DNA of 64,000 nt from JABSSA01 sp039960995 (GTDB taxonomy: Bacteria; Pseudomonadota; Alphaproteobacteria; Rhodobacterales; Rhodobacteraceae): assembly GCA_039960995.1 (NCBI GenBank), contig JBDVKF010000032.1:62001-126000 (forward strand). The letters run 5' to 3'. Made by a program: the position numbers and the translations under genes. Below are positions 43,813 to 52,507 of this stretch, one piece after another (position 1 is the stretch's first letter; every line of letters begins with the position of its first letter). The notes under the pieces are model-generated. The model saw only the letters and a list, made by a program, of their open reading frames with translations. It did no database searches and was not told the origin of the DNA.

Positions 43813-44850
43813 TTATCCTCCCACGGTCCAGCGCGCGTAAACGCCCCAGAACCAACCGAATTTAGCAGCAAACGCAACGAACACGACCCAGGCCAGCGAA
43901 AACGGCAAGAACACTTTCCAACCGATCCGCATCAATTGGTCATAGCGGTAACGGGGTGTGATCGCTTTCACCATGGCAAACAAGAAGAAGAAGAACCCCA
44001 TCTTTGCAACCATCCACAACGCGCCATCTGGCAAAAACGGAATGGGTGACAGCCAGCCGCCAAAGAACAGCAATGTAATCAAAGCGCACATCAAGAAGAT
44101 CGCGATGTATTCGCCGGCCATAAACAACAGGAATGGCGTCGAGGAATATTCAACCTGATAACCCGCCACCAATTCTGATTCAGCCTCGGGCAGATCAAAT
44201 GGCGGCCGGTTGGTTTCAGCCAATGCTGAGATAAAGAACAAGAAGACCATCGGGAAATGCGGCAACCAGTACCACGAAAATAGACCAGCGGCCCCATCTT
44301 GCGCCCGTACGATATCGCCGAAATTCATGGAGTTTGTGGACAAGATAACGCCGACAATGATCAGGCCGATAGAGACTTCGTAGGAAATCATCTGCGCGGC
44401 AGAGCGCAACGACCCCAGAAACGGGTATTTTGAATTGGACGCCCATCCGCCCATGATAACGCCGTAAACCTCAAGCGAGGAGACTGCGAACACGAACAGA
44501 ACGGCGACGTTCAGGTTGCTGACGACCCATGAGTCGTTGAACGGAATAACCGCCCAAGCCACCATCGCCAGCACAAAGCTGGTCAAAGGGGCCAACATGA
44601 AAACGGTCTTGTCAGCGCCCGCCGGGATAACAACCTCTTTCACGATGTATTTCACCGCATCGGCCACCGTTTGCAGCAGGCCAAACACGCCAACCACGTT
44701 TGGACCACGGCGCATTTGCACCGCCGCCCAAATCTTGCGATCCCCGTAAACAAGGAACAAAAGTGACACCATCACAAAGGCCACCATGGCCAAAACCTGG
44801 GCCAGAATGATCAGGGCGATGCCGCCCGGCGTTGAGAAAAAGTCAGCCAT
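43813..44850 (-). CDS. nuoH: NADH-quinone oxidoreductase subunit H
   Basis: 345 residues, eight membrane helices. MRRGPNVVGVFGLLQTVADAVKYIVKEVV, then ALAETNRPPFDLPEAESELVAGY (the quinone-cavity motif), and YRYDQLMRIGWKVFLP are diagnostic. Quinone-binding membrane subunit. Confidence 0.97.
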   Translation of the reverse strand: MADFFSTPGGIALIILAQVLAMVAFVMVSLLFLVYGDRKIWAAVQMRRGPNVVGVFGLLQTVADAVKYIVKEVVIPAGADKTVFMLAPLTSFVLAMVAWAVIPFNDSWVVSNLNVAVLFVFAVSSLEVYGVIMGGWASNSKYPFLGSLRSAAQMISYEVSIGLIIVGVILSTNSMNFGDIVRAQDGAAGLFSWYWLPHFPMVFLFFISALAETNRPPFDLPEAESELVAGYQVEYSSTPFLLFMAGEYIAIFLMCALITLLFFGGWLSPIPFLPDGALWMVAKMGFFFFLFAMVKAITPRYRYDQLMRIGWKVFLPFSLAWVVFVAFAAKFGWFWGVYARWTVGG

Positions 44851-44856
44851 GGTCCC

Positions 44857-45234
44857 TCATACGGTCGGTATTCCGCGCTCAGCAAAAGCCATTGCTACGG
44901 TCTCTGCCTTGATTGTCTTGATCCCACGCGGCAGTTCCTCGGAGATCGTGTAATACGCATCTGCTGTCCAGATATTTTTGTCCCGCTCAACACTCGAACA
45001 TACATGCCGTGCAAAATCCCAACCTTGGATTAACACGTAACCCTTAGCCGTATATTGCGCGTAATCCGCACTGCCCGGCGAGGAAAGCGTATTTGGCATT
45101 TCGACCCGATAATTCATCAGATTGTCTGCAATCTGCATCGCTTCGATTCCGGGGTTGTCCAGACTCACCTGCTCGGCTGCGATCTCTGGTGCAGAACAAG
45201 CCGTCAGCGGCATTATCAGCGCAAAAGCGATCAT
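44857..45234 (-). CDS. Small lipoprotein of unknown function in the nuo operon
   Basis: 125 residues from ATG 45234, which overlaps the nuoG stop (ATGA). A very short signal (MIAFALIMPLTAC) with lipobox cysteine at 13; no positive charge precedes it, so export is uncertain. Mature part has DNPGIEAMQIADNLMNYRVEMP. Not recognised. It lies between nuoG and nuoH. Confidence 0.6.
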   Translation of the reverse strand: MIAFALIMPLTACSAPEIAAEQVSLDNPGIEAMQIADNLMNYRVEMPNTLSSPGSADYAQYTAKGYVLIQGWDFARHVCSSVERDKNIWTADAYYTISEELPRGIKTIKAETVAMAFAERGIPTV

Positions 45235-47249
45235 TCAGCGGCCATTGCCTCGGTTGCTCGGTCTTTGGCCTGAGCAGATAAATCAGCCATCAATTCGCTG
45301 GCACGCGCCACCGGGTTTGTCAGATAGAAATCTTTCGTTGCCGTCTCGAAGTCACCTTTGGCCAGCTTGCCGCCCTTAGGTAGTTTCCATTCATTTTCAG
45401 CAACTTGGTCAACACCTTTCAGATGCGGATGTTCCGAAACAATCGCCTGACGCAGTTGCGCAATGCTGTCCCACGGTTGCTGAGCGTCCATTTCTGCAGA
45501 CAAAGCTCGTAAAATCGCCCAGTTTTCTTTGGCTTCGCCCGGCGCGAATCCCGCGCGATGCGCCAATTGCGGGCGCCCTTCGGTGTTCACAAACAATGCG
45601 TTTTCTTCGGTATAAGCCGCACCTGGCAAAATCACGTCAGCGCGGTGCGCCCCACGATCCCCATGGCTGCCTTGGTAAATCACAAACGCACCGTCTGCGA
45701 TTTCGATTTCGTCGGCACCAAGGTTGTAAATCACATCCGCGCCCTGAACCGCATTCATCGCATCCGGGTTGGTCGCACCAACATCCATCGCGCCCACGCG
45801 TCCGGCCGCGGTGTGCAACACCATAAATCCGGATTTCGTCGATGCAGCAAGCTCCATCGCCGCTTTCAAAACCGCTTCACCGTCCGCACGTTGTAACGCA
45901 CCCTGACCTACGATGATCAGTGACGGCTTGTCCGCGACATCTGAATGATCACGGCCCAGTAATTCAGTAAGAGTATCTGCACCCGTGCCGATGTGGTTGT
46001 ATTCAAACGTCAGATCAACAGCCGGGCCGATGACGCCGACCGTGGCCCCTCGTGACCACGCTTTGCGCAAGCGTGCGTTCAATACCGGGGCTTCATCACG
46101 TGGGTTCGATCCGATCAACATGATCGCTTCGGCCTCATCGATATCTTCGATCTTTGCCGTCCCGACATAAGCCGAGCGGTTGTCCGACGGAAGTTTGGCA
46201 CCATCGGTGCGGCATTCCACAACGCCGCCTTGTCCTTCGATCAGTTGCTTCAGCGCAAAAGCGGCCTCAACAGGTGCAAGATCCCCCACCAATCCGGCCA
46301 GCTTTTTCGCGCCTTTGACAGCTTGCGCAACCTTACCAAGCGCTTCGCCCCAAGTGGCGGGACGCAGTTTGCCGTTTTCGCGGACATAAGGTTTGTCCAG
46401 ACGCTGACGACGCAAGCCATCCCACACAAACCGTGTTTTGTCCGAAATCCACTCTTCGTTCACACCATCATTGTTCAACGGCAAGAACCGCATCACTTCG
46501 CGGCCCTTTGTATCCACGCGGATCGCTGACCCAAGCGCGTCCATAACATCAATGGATTCCGTTTTGGTCAGCTCCCATGGGCGTGCCGTGAACGCATAGG
46601 GTTTTGAAACCAAAGCGCCGACAGGACACAAATCAATGATGTTGCCCTGCAAATTCGAATTCAATGTTTCGCCAAGATAAGACGTGATCTCTGCATCTTC
46701 ACCTCGACCGGTCTGACCCATCTGCGTGATACCCGCGACCTCGGTCGTGAACCGGACACATCGCGTGCACGAGATACAGCGCGTCATGTGGGTTTCGACC
46801 AATGGTCCCAAATCCAGATCATCAACGGCGCGCTTGGCTTCGCGGAAGCGCGAAAAATCCACGCCATATGCCATCGCCTGATCTTGCAGATCGCATTCCC
46901 CACCCTGATCGCAAATCGGGCAATCCAGCGGGTGATTGATCAATAGAAATTCCATCACCCCTTCGCGGGCCTTTTTGACCATCGGCGAATTCGTCTTAAC
47001 GACCGGCGCCTGTCCCTCTGGACCGGGACGCAGATCGCGGACCTGCATCGCACATGACGCCGCCGGTTTTGGCGGACCGCCAACAACCTCGACCAGACAC
47101 ATCCGGCAGTTGCCCGCAATCGACAAACGTTCATGGTAACAGAATCTAGGAACTTCGACCCCGACCTCTTCACAGGCCTGAATCAGGGTCATTGCCCCAT
47201 CAACTTCGACTTCTTGTCCGTCGATAACGATCTTGCGAAGGTCGCTCAT
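45231..47249 (-). CDS. nuoG: NADH-quinone oxidoreductase subunit G
   Basis: 672 residues, matching the alphaproteobacterial length. N-terminal 2Fe-2S domain (CYHERLSIAGNCRMC), then HPLDCPICDQGGECDLQ and CISCTRCVRF for the 4Fe-4S clusters, followed by the molybdopterin-oxidoreductase-like part. Electron-transfer subunit of the NADH-binding arm. No sign of decay. Confidence 0.97.
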   Translation of the reverse strand: MSDLRKIVIDGQEVEVDGAMTLIQACEEVGVEVPRFCYHERLSIAGNCRMCLVEVVGGPPKPAASCAMQVRDLRPGPEGQAPVVKTNSPMVKKAREGVMEFLLINHPLDCPICDQGGECDLQDQAMAYGVDFSRFREAKRAVDDLDLGPLVETHMTRCISCTRCVRFTTEVAGITQMGQTGRGEDAEITSYLGETLNSNLQGNIIDLCPVGALVSKPYAFTARPWELTKTESIDVMDALGSAIRVDTKGREVMRFLPLNNDGVNEEWISDKTRFVWDGLRRQRLDKPYVRENGKLRPATWGEALGKVAQAVKGAKKLAGLVGDLAPVEAAFALKQLIEGQGGVVECRTDGAKLPSDNRSAYVGTAKIEDIDEAEAIMLIGSNPRDEAPVLNARLRKAWSRGATVGVIGPAVDLTFEYNHIGTGADTLTELLGRDHSDVADKPSLIIVGQGALQRADGEAVLKAAMELAASTKSGFMVLHTAAGRVGAMDVGATNPDAMNAVQGADVIYNLGADEIEIADGAFVIYQGSHGDRGAHRADVILPGAAYTEENALFVNTEGRPQLAHRAGFAPGEAKENWAILRALSAEMDAQQPWDSIAQLRQAIVSEHPHLKGVDQVAENEWKLPKGGKLAKGDFETATKDFYLTNPVARASELMADLSAQAKDRATEAMAAE

Positions 47250-47252
47250 GCG

Positions 47253-47651
47253 TCAATTCACCCTCAGTAATACGCCAATCTGGCTTTTCTTTGCGATCTC
47301 GGATTTGCCGAGTTTACACCAATCTGCAGGAACAGTCATATCAAGCCCCTGCGCACGGACATAGGCCGCGCCTTCAGCTTTAAGCCTAGATTTCTCAACA
47401 TCTGATTTCCGATATGCATCAATTTGTGCATCCGAATACCCTAATTCGCGCGCTCGGTCCCGCAAACCCAAAATTATTCGATACCCTTTGAGCGTCCGCC
47501 CCGAGATTTCAGGACACTTTTTTCGAATCTCATCGGCCAATCCAATTGCCAGCAATGCACCATCAATCTCATCCACCTCCCCCAAAGGAGGTTGAGCCGG
47601 AACGCTTCCGGCAATGAGAGAAAAGATCATAGCCATGGTCAGTATGCGCAT
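47253..47651 (-). CDS. DUF5333 domain-containing exported protein
   Basis: 132 residues with a signal peptide (MRILTMAMIFSLIAGSVPAQ). GLADEIRKKCPEISGRTLKGYRIILGLRDRARELGYSDAQIDAYRK, then RSRLKAEGAAYVRAQGL, fits the DUF5333 family known from this operon in Rhodobacterales. Function unknown; probably periplasmic. It precedes nuoG by 3 bases. Confidence 0.75.
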   Translation of the reverse strand: MRILTMAMIFSLIAGSVPAQPPLGEVDEIDGALLAIGLADEIRKKCPEISGRTLKGYRIILGLRDRARELGYSDAQIDAYRKSDVEKSRLKAEGAAYVRAQGLDMTVPADWCKLGKSEIAKKSQIGVLLRVN

Positions 47652-47782
47652 CTCGCTTCTCCTTCAGTGCGTCTCGTGACACACATGAGAAAGCGCCCTA
47701 CTGCTATGCAATAACAAGCGTTTCCGCAAGGCACGAGCGCGCAAATTGTCGCCTTTTACAAGGATGTGATCACAAGCCAGGA

Positions 47783-48154
47783 TTAGAAACGACAAGAACC
47801 TTGAAAACTTAAAGTATCTTTAACGACAGCAAGCGTTTCTGGATCGTCGTCTGGGCCTGTTTCCCAATCGATAACCGACGTTCCAAAATTCTCGATACAA
47901 TGACGCGTCGCTTCGAACCGACCTGCCTCCAAAGCGCCTTCAAAACTGGCGGAGATTGGCGAAACTTCTACAGAAAATTCGACCAATTGCCGGTCAACTT
48001 TCGACAGCTTAGCCCGATATACTTGACCGTCGAATGTCACAGCATCACTTCGGCTACAGGCCACTAGAATCAAAGCAGAGATCATGACCAACCCCATCAA
48101 AAGAAAACGGCGCAGGTCATTAGATTTTTCAGAGACAGTAACAGACTGGGTCAT
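47783..48154 (-). CDS. Hypothetical lipoprotein
   Basis: 123 residues. Signal with lipobox LILVAC giving lipidated Cys33, preceded by a rather long, charged n-region (KSNDLRR). Two later cysteines near residues 85 and 121 (RHCIE, GSCRF). No recognisable domain. It stands between DUF5333 and a hairpin at 48214, so it may have its own promoter. Confidence 0.6.
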   Translation of the reverse strand: MTQSVTVSEKSNDLRRFLLMGLVMISALILVACSRSDAVTFDGQVYRAKLSKVDRQLVEFSVEVSPISASFEGALEAGRFEATRHCIENFGTSVIDWETGPDDDPETLAVVKDTLSFQGSCRF

Positions 48155-48213
48155 AGGCGTAATTTTGTCTTCTTTAGTGGCAGCGTGACTAGAGCGTTAT
48201 GGCTACGCCAAAG

Positions 48214-48248
48214 TGACCAAGTTTGCAAACCTGCAAACGCTTTGGTCA
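48214..48248. terminator. Strong nested hairpin within the nuo region
   Basis: TGACCAAGTTTGCA, loop AACC, TGCAAAC, a three-base bulge GCT, and TTGGTCA. The two arms total 14 paired bases. It lies between the DUF3291 gene and the 123-residue lipoprotein gene, both on the minus strand. It lacks a clear U-run and may be a terminator, an attenuator or an mRNA-processing structure that splits the operon between nuoF and nuoG. Confidence 0.5.
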
Positions 48249-48333
48249 AACACGCAATGCCACTCTGCGACCAGTACAGCGATCAAAACGAACGCAATGC
48301 TCATCGAAAAGAGGCCACGCAAGCACACCGTGA

Positions 48334-48798
48334 TCAACTTGTTGGTGACAGATGATCCCAAGAAAATGCGGCATCCGTTTGCCCATGTGATTCCAAAGCG
48401 TTCAAACGATCCACCGCTTCAGCGACTGTTGGGCGATGACCTTTTTCGACCCACCACATCACTAACCGATGACCGCTCCATAATTGATCCGCAGGATCGT
48501 ACCATTCCGATTTGCGGTCATAGAAATGCTTGTGCACGGTATTATAGGTAAAATCCCGCAAACTTTTTGCATCTTTCCAAACCGACAATGTTGACGCGGC
48601 GCGTGGGTTCCCCCCGATTGCACCGTTCGCGTCCAGTTGCGCCGTTTCCATTAGCGCCGGATCCAAATGCCAAACATACCCCGCAGTCCGTTCTGCGATC
48701 TTATAAACGCGATCCAGATTGTTCTGAAAATCCGGGAGGCGCCGATCATCCCAGTCGTAACGCAGGACACCAATGTTAAATTCCGCAAGGTGTTTCAT
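48334..48798 (-). CDS. DUF3291 domain-containing protein
   Basis: 154 residues. MKHLAEFNIGVLRYDWDDRRLPDFQNNLDRVYKIAERTAGYVW, then TLSVWKDAKSLRDFTYNTVHKHFYDRKSEW, is the DUF3291 pattern; function unknown, related to dimeric alpha-beta barrels. No signal. It sits within the accessory block between nuoF and nuoG. Confidence 0.8.
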   Translation of the reverse strand: MKHLAEFNIGVLRYDWDDRRLPDFQNNLDRVYKIAERTAGYVWHLDPALMETAQLDANGAIGGNPRAASTLSVWKDAKSLRDFTYNTVHKHFYDRKSEWYDPADQLWSGHRLVMWWVEKGHRPTVAEAVDRLNALESHGQTDAAFSWDHLSPTS

Positions 48799-48968
48799 TT
48801 CACAACGACCATTTGCCTTGGATCACCAAAGTGGGTCATTGCGCAAAACCTGCCCCAAAAATGTCTGACATGATCAAGCCGTAGTTTCCCAACCGGATCA
48901 CTCTCACACCAGATGCCGACGACGGGCGTGCCAAAACACTCCAATCCCTCATTCGAAACCAAATTCAA
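48795..48968 (-). CDS. Possible small coupled protein (57 residues)
   Basis: TTG at 48968 overlaps the stop of the lipoprotein gene (TTGA), and the stop overlaps the DUF3291 start (ATGA). It reads from NLVSNEGLECFG through SDPVGKLRLDHVRHFW to PRQMVVVK. There is no recognisable domain and the start is weak. Kept because it is linked to both neighbours; it may be chance. Confidence 0.3.
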   Translation of the reverse strand: MNLVSNEGLECFGTPVVGIWCESDPVGKLRLDHVRHFWGRFCAMTHFGDPRQMVVVK

Positions 48969-49381
48969 GTTTCGGGAACGAGAACAGCCGACAAGGCGGT
49001 TTCCTGGGCCGTTTCCTGATCCGCGGCGTCGCAAACGTCACCCTCGCCTGGTGCAACTCCGTACTTTGCGCGGAACTCGCGTGTCCTGATATCGGTCATC
49101 GCATCAATCGAAGAACGCTCTCTGAGTGCTGCCAAAGATCCGCGTCCCTCTTGATTTCGCCGCTCGCTGATTTGCAAATCAAGGCTTTGGTCATAACGAT
49201 ATCGATTGCAACTTGCCGCAATATTCCGAGCGAGCCTCAGATTGGCATAATATTCGGGGATCGGTTGCGCGAATAACCGCAGAACAGCTTGATCATCAAA
49301 ATCACGCGCTGGCGGCGGCAAACGGTCCGAACAGCCTGCTACAGCCACAACAATTGACAACAGACTAAGATAGCTTTTCAT
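48965..49381 (-). CDS. Hypothetical lipoprotein
   Basis: 138 residues from ATG 49381 (or 49384), after GGCGG. Signal peptide MKSYLSLLSIVVAVAGC gives lipidated Cys17. The rest is helical with no known domain. Two further cysteines. Upstream in-frame codons (to 49471) lack support. Part of the block between nuoF and nuoG. Confidence 0.6.
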   Translation of the reverse strand: MKSYLSLLSIVVAVAGCSDRLPPPARDFDDQAVLRLFAQPIPEYYANLRLARNIAASCNRYRYDQSLDLQISERRNQEGRGSLAALRERSSIDAMTDIRTREFRAKYGVAPGEGDVCDAADQETAQETALSAVLVPET

Positions 49382-49626
49382 CATTCCGCCGTATTCCACC
49401 GTGTTTTCCATGCTCTCGCCCAACTTTCCACCACTTGGCGAAAATGGCAAGGCACTACGATAGCCCACCATGCACGATCACATTCAAGAACGCCAAGGCG
49501 GCTCGACCATCCTGATCCCTCTATTCGCAAAGAGTGAAAAAGATCCGAACTCCTTCAACCAAAAAGGAATTACCTTTGCTTCTGGCAGCTCGACGGATGA
49601 GTCGGCGATCGGCAAATTGCTCACCG

Positions 49627-49965
49627 TTATAGTTGAACTTGCTCAGATTTAGTTCGCGTTTTGATCGCACGCTCGCGACGCCGAAGCGCGAGCCGACACT
49701 TCTTGTTCCATACGCAGCGGTCATCCATCCAAGCGCGCAACGTCAACAATGGGCAAGCCTTCCGCAAACTCGCAGCGTGCCGGACCTTCTTCTTTGCAGA
49801 GGATTCCCCCAATGGGCTTGAACGCTACTCGAACAGCCAGTGCTTCAACCTCTGCTTCAACTTCCCCGCCAATGAGGTTCATGGGTTGATATATGACAGA
49901 GTCGTCGGTCAGACAGCCTGCCAAAGATGAGACAAGAAAACTACTATTGTACGTTGCACCGTCAT
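49627..49965 (-). pseudogene. Decayed lipoprotein gene with two compensating frameshifts
   Basis: Downstream of nuoF, ATG 49965 opens a frame MTVQRTIVVFLS. After a one-base deletion the frame continues as SSLAGCLTDD (a perfect lipobox), through VIYQPMNLIGG, ALAVRVAFK, GILCKEEGPARCEFAEG and ending IVDVARLDG. A further indel returns to the first frame as WMDDRCVWNKKC and RRRERAIK. Joined, they form one lipoprotein of about 110 residues with four spaced cysteines. Each single frame is short. I interpret it as a pseudogene (inference); an alternative is sequencing error. Confidence 0.5.
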
Positions 49966-49972
49966 TCTCACA

Positions 49973-51253
49973 TCACTCAGCGGCGATTTTTGCCCCGTTG
50001 ATCCGGTCTTCGATCACGTCCCGGAAATTGCGGATCAACCCTTGGATTGGCCAAGCAGCCGCATCGCCCAATGCGCAAATCGTGTGGCCTTCGACTTGTT
50101 TGGTCACATCGAACAGCATGTCGATTTCTTCTACGGACGCATCGCCCTGAACCAAGCGCTCCATCACGCGCATCATCCAGCCTGTGCCCTCACGGCATGG
50201 CGTACATTGGCCACAGCTTTCGTGTTTGTAGAACTTGGACAAACGCCAGATCGCTTTGACGATATCAGTCTGTTTGTCCATGACAATCACAGCGGCCGTA
50301 CCCAGACCTGACTGCAGATCATTCCGCAAATAGTCAAAATCCATGATGGCGTCTTTCATCTTTTCGCCGCGCACACAGGGCACCGACGACCCACCCGGAA
50401 TAACGGCCAACAGGTTATCCCAACCGCCCCGAATGCCACCGCAGTGTTTTTCGATCAGTTCTTCAAAGCTGATCGACATTTCTTCTTCCACGACGCACGG
50501 GTTGTTCACGTGACCTGACACCGCGAACAGCTTGGTCCCTGCATTGTTTGGCCGACCAAATCCAGCAAACCAAGCCCCGCCCCGGCGCAAAATCGTTGGC
50601 ACAACGGCAATGGATTCCACATTGTTCACCGTTGTCGGACAACCATAAAGGCCCGCACCCGCCGGGAACGGCGGCTTCATGCGTGGCATGCCTTTGCGTC
50701 CCTCAAGACTTTCCAGCAATGCCGTTTCTTCGCCGCAGATGTATGCGCCTGCCCCATGATGCAGATACAGATCAAAATCCCAGCCAGATCCGGCTGCGTT
50801 CTTGCCCAGCAATCCAGCCTCATACGCTTCGTCGATTGCGTTTTGCAGTGCTTCTTTTTCACGAATGTACTCACCGCGAATGTAAATATAGCAGGCATGC
50901 GCATTCATCGCGAAACTAGCGATCAGACACCCTTCGATCAACGTATGAGGATCATGACGCATGATCTCACGGTCTTTGCAGGTGCCCGGTTCTGATTCGT
51001 CGGCGTTCACAACCAAATAAGCCGGGCGCCCGTCGCTTTCCTTGGGCATGAACGACCATTTCAAGCCAGTCGGAAAGCCCGCGCCGCCGCGACCACGCAG
51101 ACCGGAATCTTTCATTTCCTGAACGATCCAATCGCGCCCTTTTTCGATGAGCTTGTCCGTTCCGTCCCAATGGCCACGCGCCTGCGCGCCTTTCAGCGTG
51201 CGGTCGTGCATACCGTAAATGTTGGTAAAGATCCGGTCCTGATCAGCGAGCAT
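49973..51253 (-). CDS. nuoF: NADH-quinone oxidoreductase subunit F
   Basis: 426 residues. GRGGAGFPTGLKWSFMP is the FMN-binding loop, and SCGQCTPCREG holds the 4Fe-4S ligands with a further Cys near the end (HTICALGDA). NADH and FMN bind here, so it is the electron entry site. Normal length. Confidence 0.97.
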   Translation of the reverse strand: MLADQDRIFTNIYGMHDRTLKGAQARGHWDGTDKLIEKGRDWIVQEMKDSGLRGRGGAGFPTGLKWSFMPKESDGRPAYLVVNADESEPGTCKDREIMRHDPHTLIEGCLIASFAMNAHACYIYIRGEYIREKEALQNAIDEAYEAGLLGKNAAGSGWDFDLYLHHGAGAYICGEETALLESLEGRKGMPRMKPPFPAGAGLYGCPTTVNNVESIAVVPTILRRGGAWFAGFGRPNNAGTKLFAVSGHVNNPCVVEEEMSISFEELIEKHCGGIRGGWDNLLAVIPGGSSVPCVRGEKMKDAIMDFDYLRNDLQSGLGTAAVIVMDKQTDIVKAIWRLSKFYKHESCGQCTPCREGTGWMMRVMERLVQGDASVEEIDMLFDVTKQVEGHTICALGDAAAWPIQGLIRNFRDVIEDRINGAKIAAE

Positions 51254-51265
51254 TGCGCGTCTTCC

Positions 51266-51490
51266 TTAATTGTCCTGACGTTTCCGCCAGATACCGATGG
51301 CCACGAAGATGGCCCAAGCAAATCCTGCCAAGGCCACCAGATCAAAAAGAGCGCGCACCCGGTTTGACCAACCGAAATGCGCACCCAACATATTTGCAAG
51401 AACCCAAGCCACACCCGTTCCAGCAATCACCAGCGCAAGGCGCTGTCCTGCCTTCGAAGATTTGTCTTGGCCCTCAACCATATTCGTCAC
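51266..51490 (-). CDS. DUF5337 domain-containing small membrane protein
   Basis: 74 residues from GTG 51490 (or ATG 51481). Two hydrophobic segments: RLALVIAGTGVAWVLANMLG and VRALFDLVALAGFAWAIFVAIG. This matches DUF5337, a Rhodobacterales family associated with nuo. The role is unknown; it may assist membrane-arm assembly (inference). Between nuoF and the HhH gene. Confidence 0.75.
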   Translation of the reverse strand: MTNMVEGQDKSSKAGQRLALVIAGTGVAWVLANMLGAHFGWSNRVRALFDLVALAGFAWAIFVAIGIWRKRQDN

Positions 51491-51494
51491 AGCG

Positions 51495-52472
51495 TCACTT
51501 GTAGACGCCGCCTCCCTCTACGCGCTTAGAGAATTCAGTCTCTCCGCCCGCAGCCAGAACGCCAGCTTGTTCAACCCATTTGTCACGGCTCACACGCCCC
51601 TTGAACCCTTCCAAGTTGGCGTTGACCCATGCAACTTCGGCCGGAGACCAAGCCGCGATTTGGTCAAAGTGATAAAAGCCCATAACATTACAAAGCTTTT
51701 CAAGCTTCGGACCAATACCCTTAATTTCCTTAAGATTATCGGCTTTTCCGTCACGTGGACCATCCAAAGTCGCAGGCTTTTGACCTTCGTTCTCACCTTC
51801 GAAAATTCCGTCATTGTCGTAATCGGGTGTGAAATCTGCTGATGCCGCCTGATCTTCGGTCGGTGTGGCAGCCGCCTTCGGTTCCGCCTTTGGCTTAGCA
51901 GTCTTAGATTTTTCTGCCTTAGGTTTAGCCGCTTTTGGTTTGGCTGCCTTTGGTTTTGCCGCAGGTTCAGCGGGTTTCGCCTCGGCTTCGTATTTCCAAT
52001 CGCCCTTGCGTTCGGCCAAATCCGCTTCACCCTCCAAAGCCTTGGATGGTTTCACCAATGGTTCAGAAGGCGTGTCCGCAGCTGGCGCTTCGGCGGCTTT
52101 CGCCGTTTCCGCAGGTGCAGCAGTTTCAGGTTTACTGGCTGGTTCGCTCGTTGCGGTAGCAGCCGTTGCGGCAGCAGCAGCAGCGGGGGCAGCGGCAGGT
52201 GCTGCACTCGATGTCGAGGACGATGATGCTCCGGTGCCAGATGTCGAATGCGATCCGTGTGTCCCAGATGCAGTGGTTTCAGATCGTTGCGAACACAGCA
52301 GCCAATTCAAAACAAAACCAGCAATCACAAAAATAATGAGACCCATCAACAGCGCGGAGAAGAAACCCCAACCCCATATCGCCATCAATAGAATTAACGA
52401 TAAAATTCCTGCAACCAATGCAGCCAACCAGCAGCCGCGTGTGCAGGACATATTTTCACCAAAGTCGCTCAT
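51495..52472 (-). CDS. Membrane-anchored helix-hairpin-helix protein paralogous to the NuoE C-terminus
   Basis: 325 residues from ATG 52472 (GGAGG nine bases upstream). N-terminal region with two membrane helices (about 13-58), then Ser/Ala/Pro/Lys-rich linker including AAKPKAAKPKAAKPKAEKSK, then a folded C-terminal domain (about 245-325): NLKEIKGIGPKLEKLC, FYHFDQIAAW, AEVAWVNANLEGFKGRVSRDKW. The same domain ends NuoE in the next gene. It may tether or recruit something to complex I; function unknown. Confidence 0.8.
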   Translation of the reverse strand: MSDFGENMSCTRGCWLAALVAGILSLILLMAIWGWGFFSALLMGLIIFVIAGFVLNWLLCSQRSETTASGTHGSHSTSGTGASSSSTSSAAPAAAPAAAAAATAATATSEPASKPETAAPAETAKAAEAPAADTPSEPLVKPSKALEGEADLAERKGDWKYEAEAKPAEPAAKPKAAKPKAAKPKAEKSKTAKPKAEPKAAATPTEDQAASADFTPDYDNDGIFEGENEGQKPATLDGPRDGKADNLKEIKGIGPKLEKLCNVMGFYHFDQIAAWSPAEVAWVNANLEGFKGRVSRDKWVEQAGVLAAGGETEFSKRVEGGGVYK

Positions 52473-52507
52473 GATCATCCACCTCCCAAAAAAAATTTAG
52501 ACGTCAT

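Noticed and set aside
49470..49652. 60-codon plus-strand frame after the lipoprotein gene
   Set aside because: No motif; overlaps the decayed lipoprotein gene on the other strand and opposes the direction of all neighbours.
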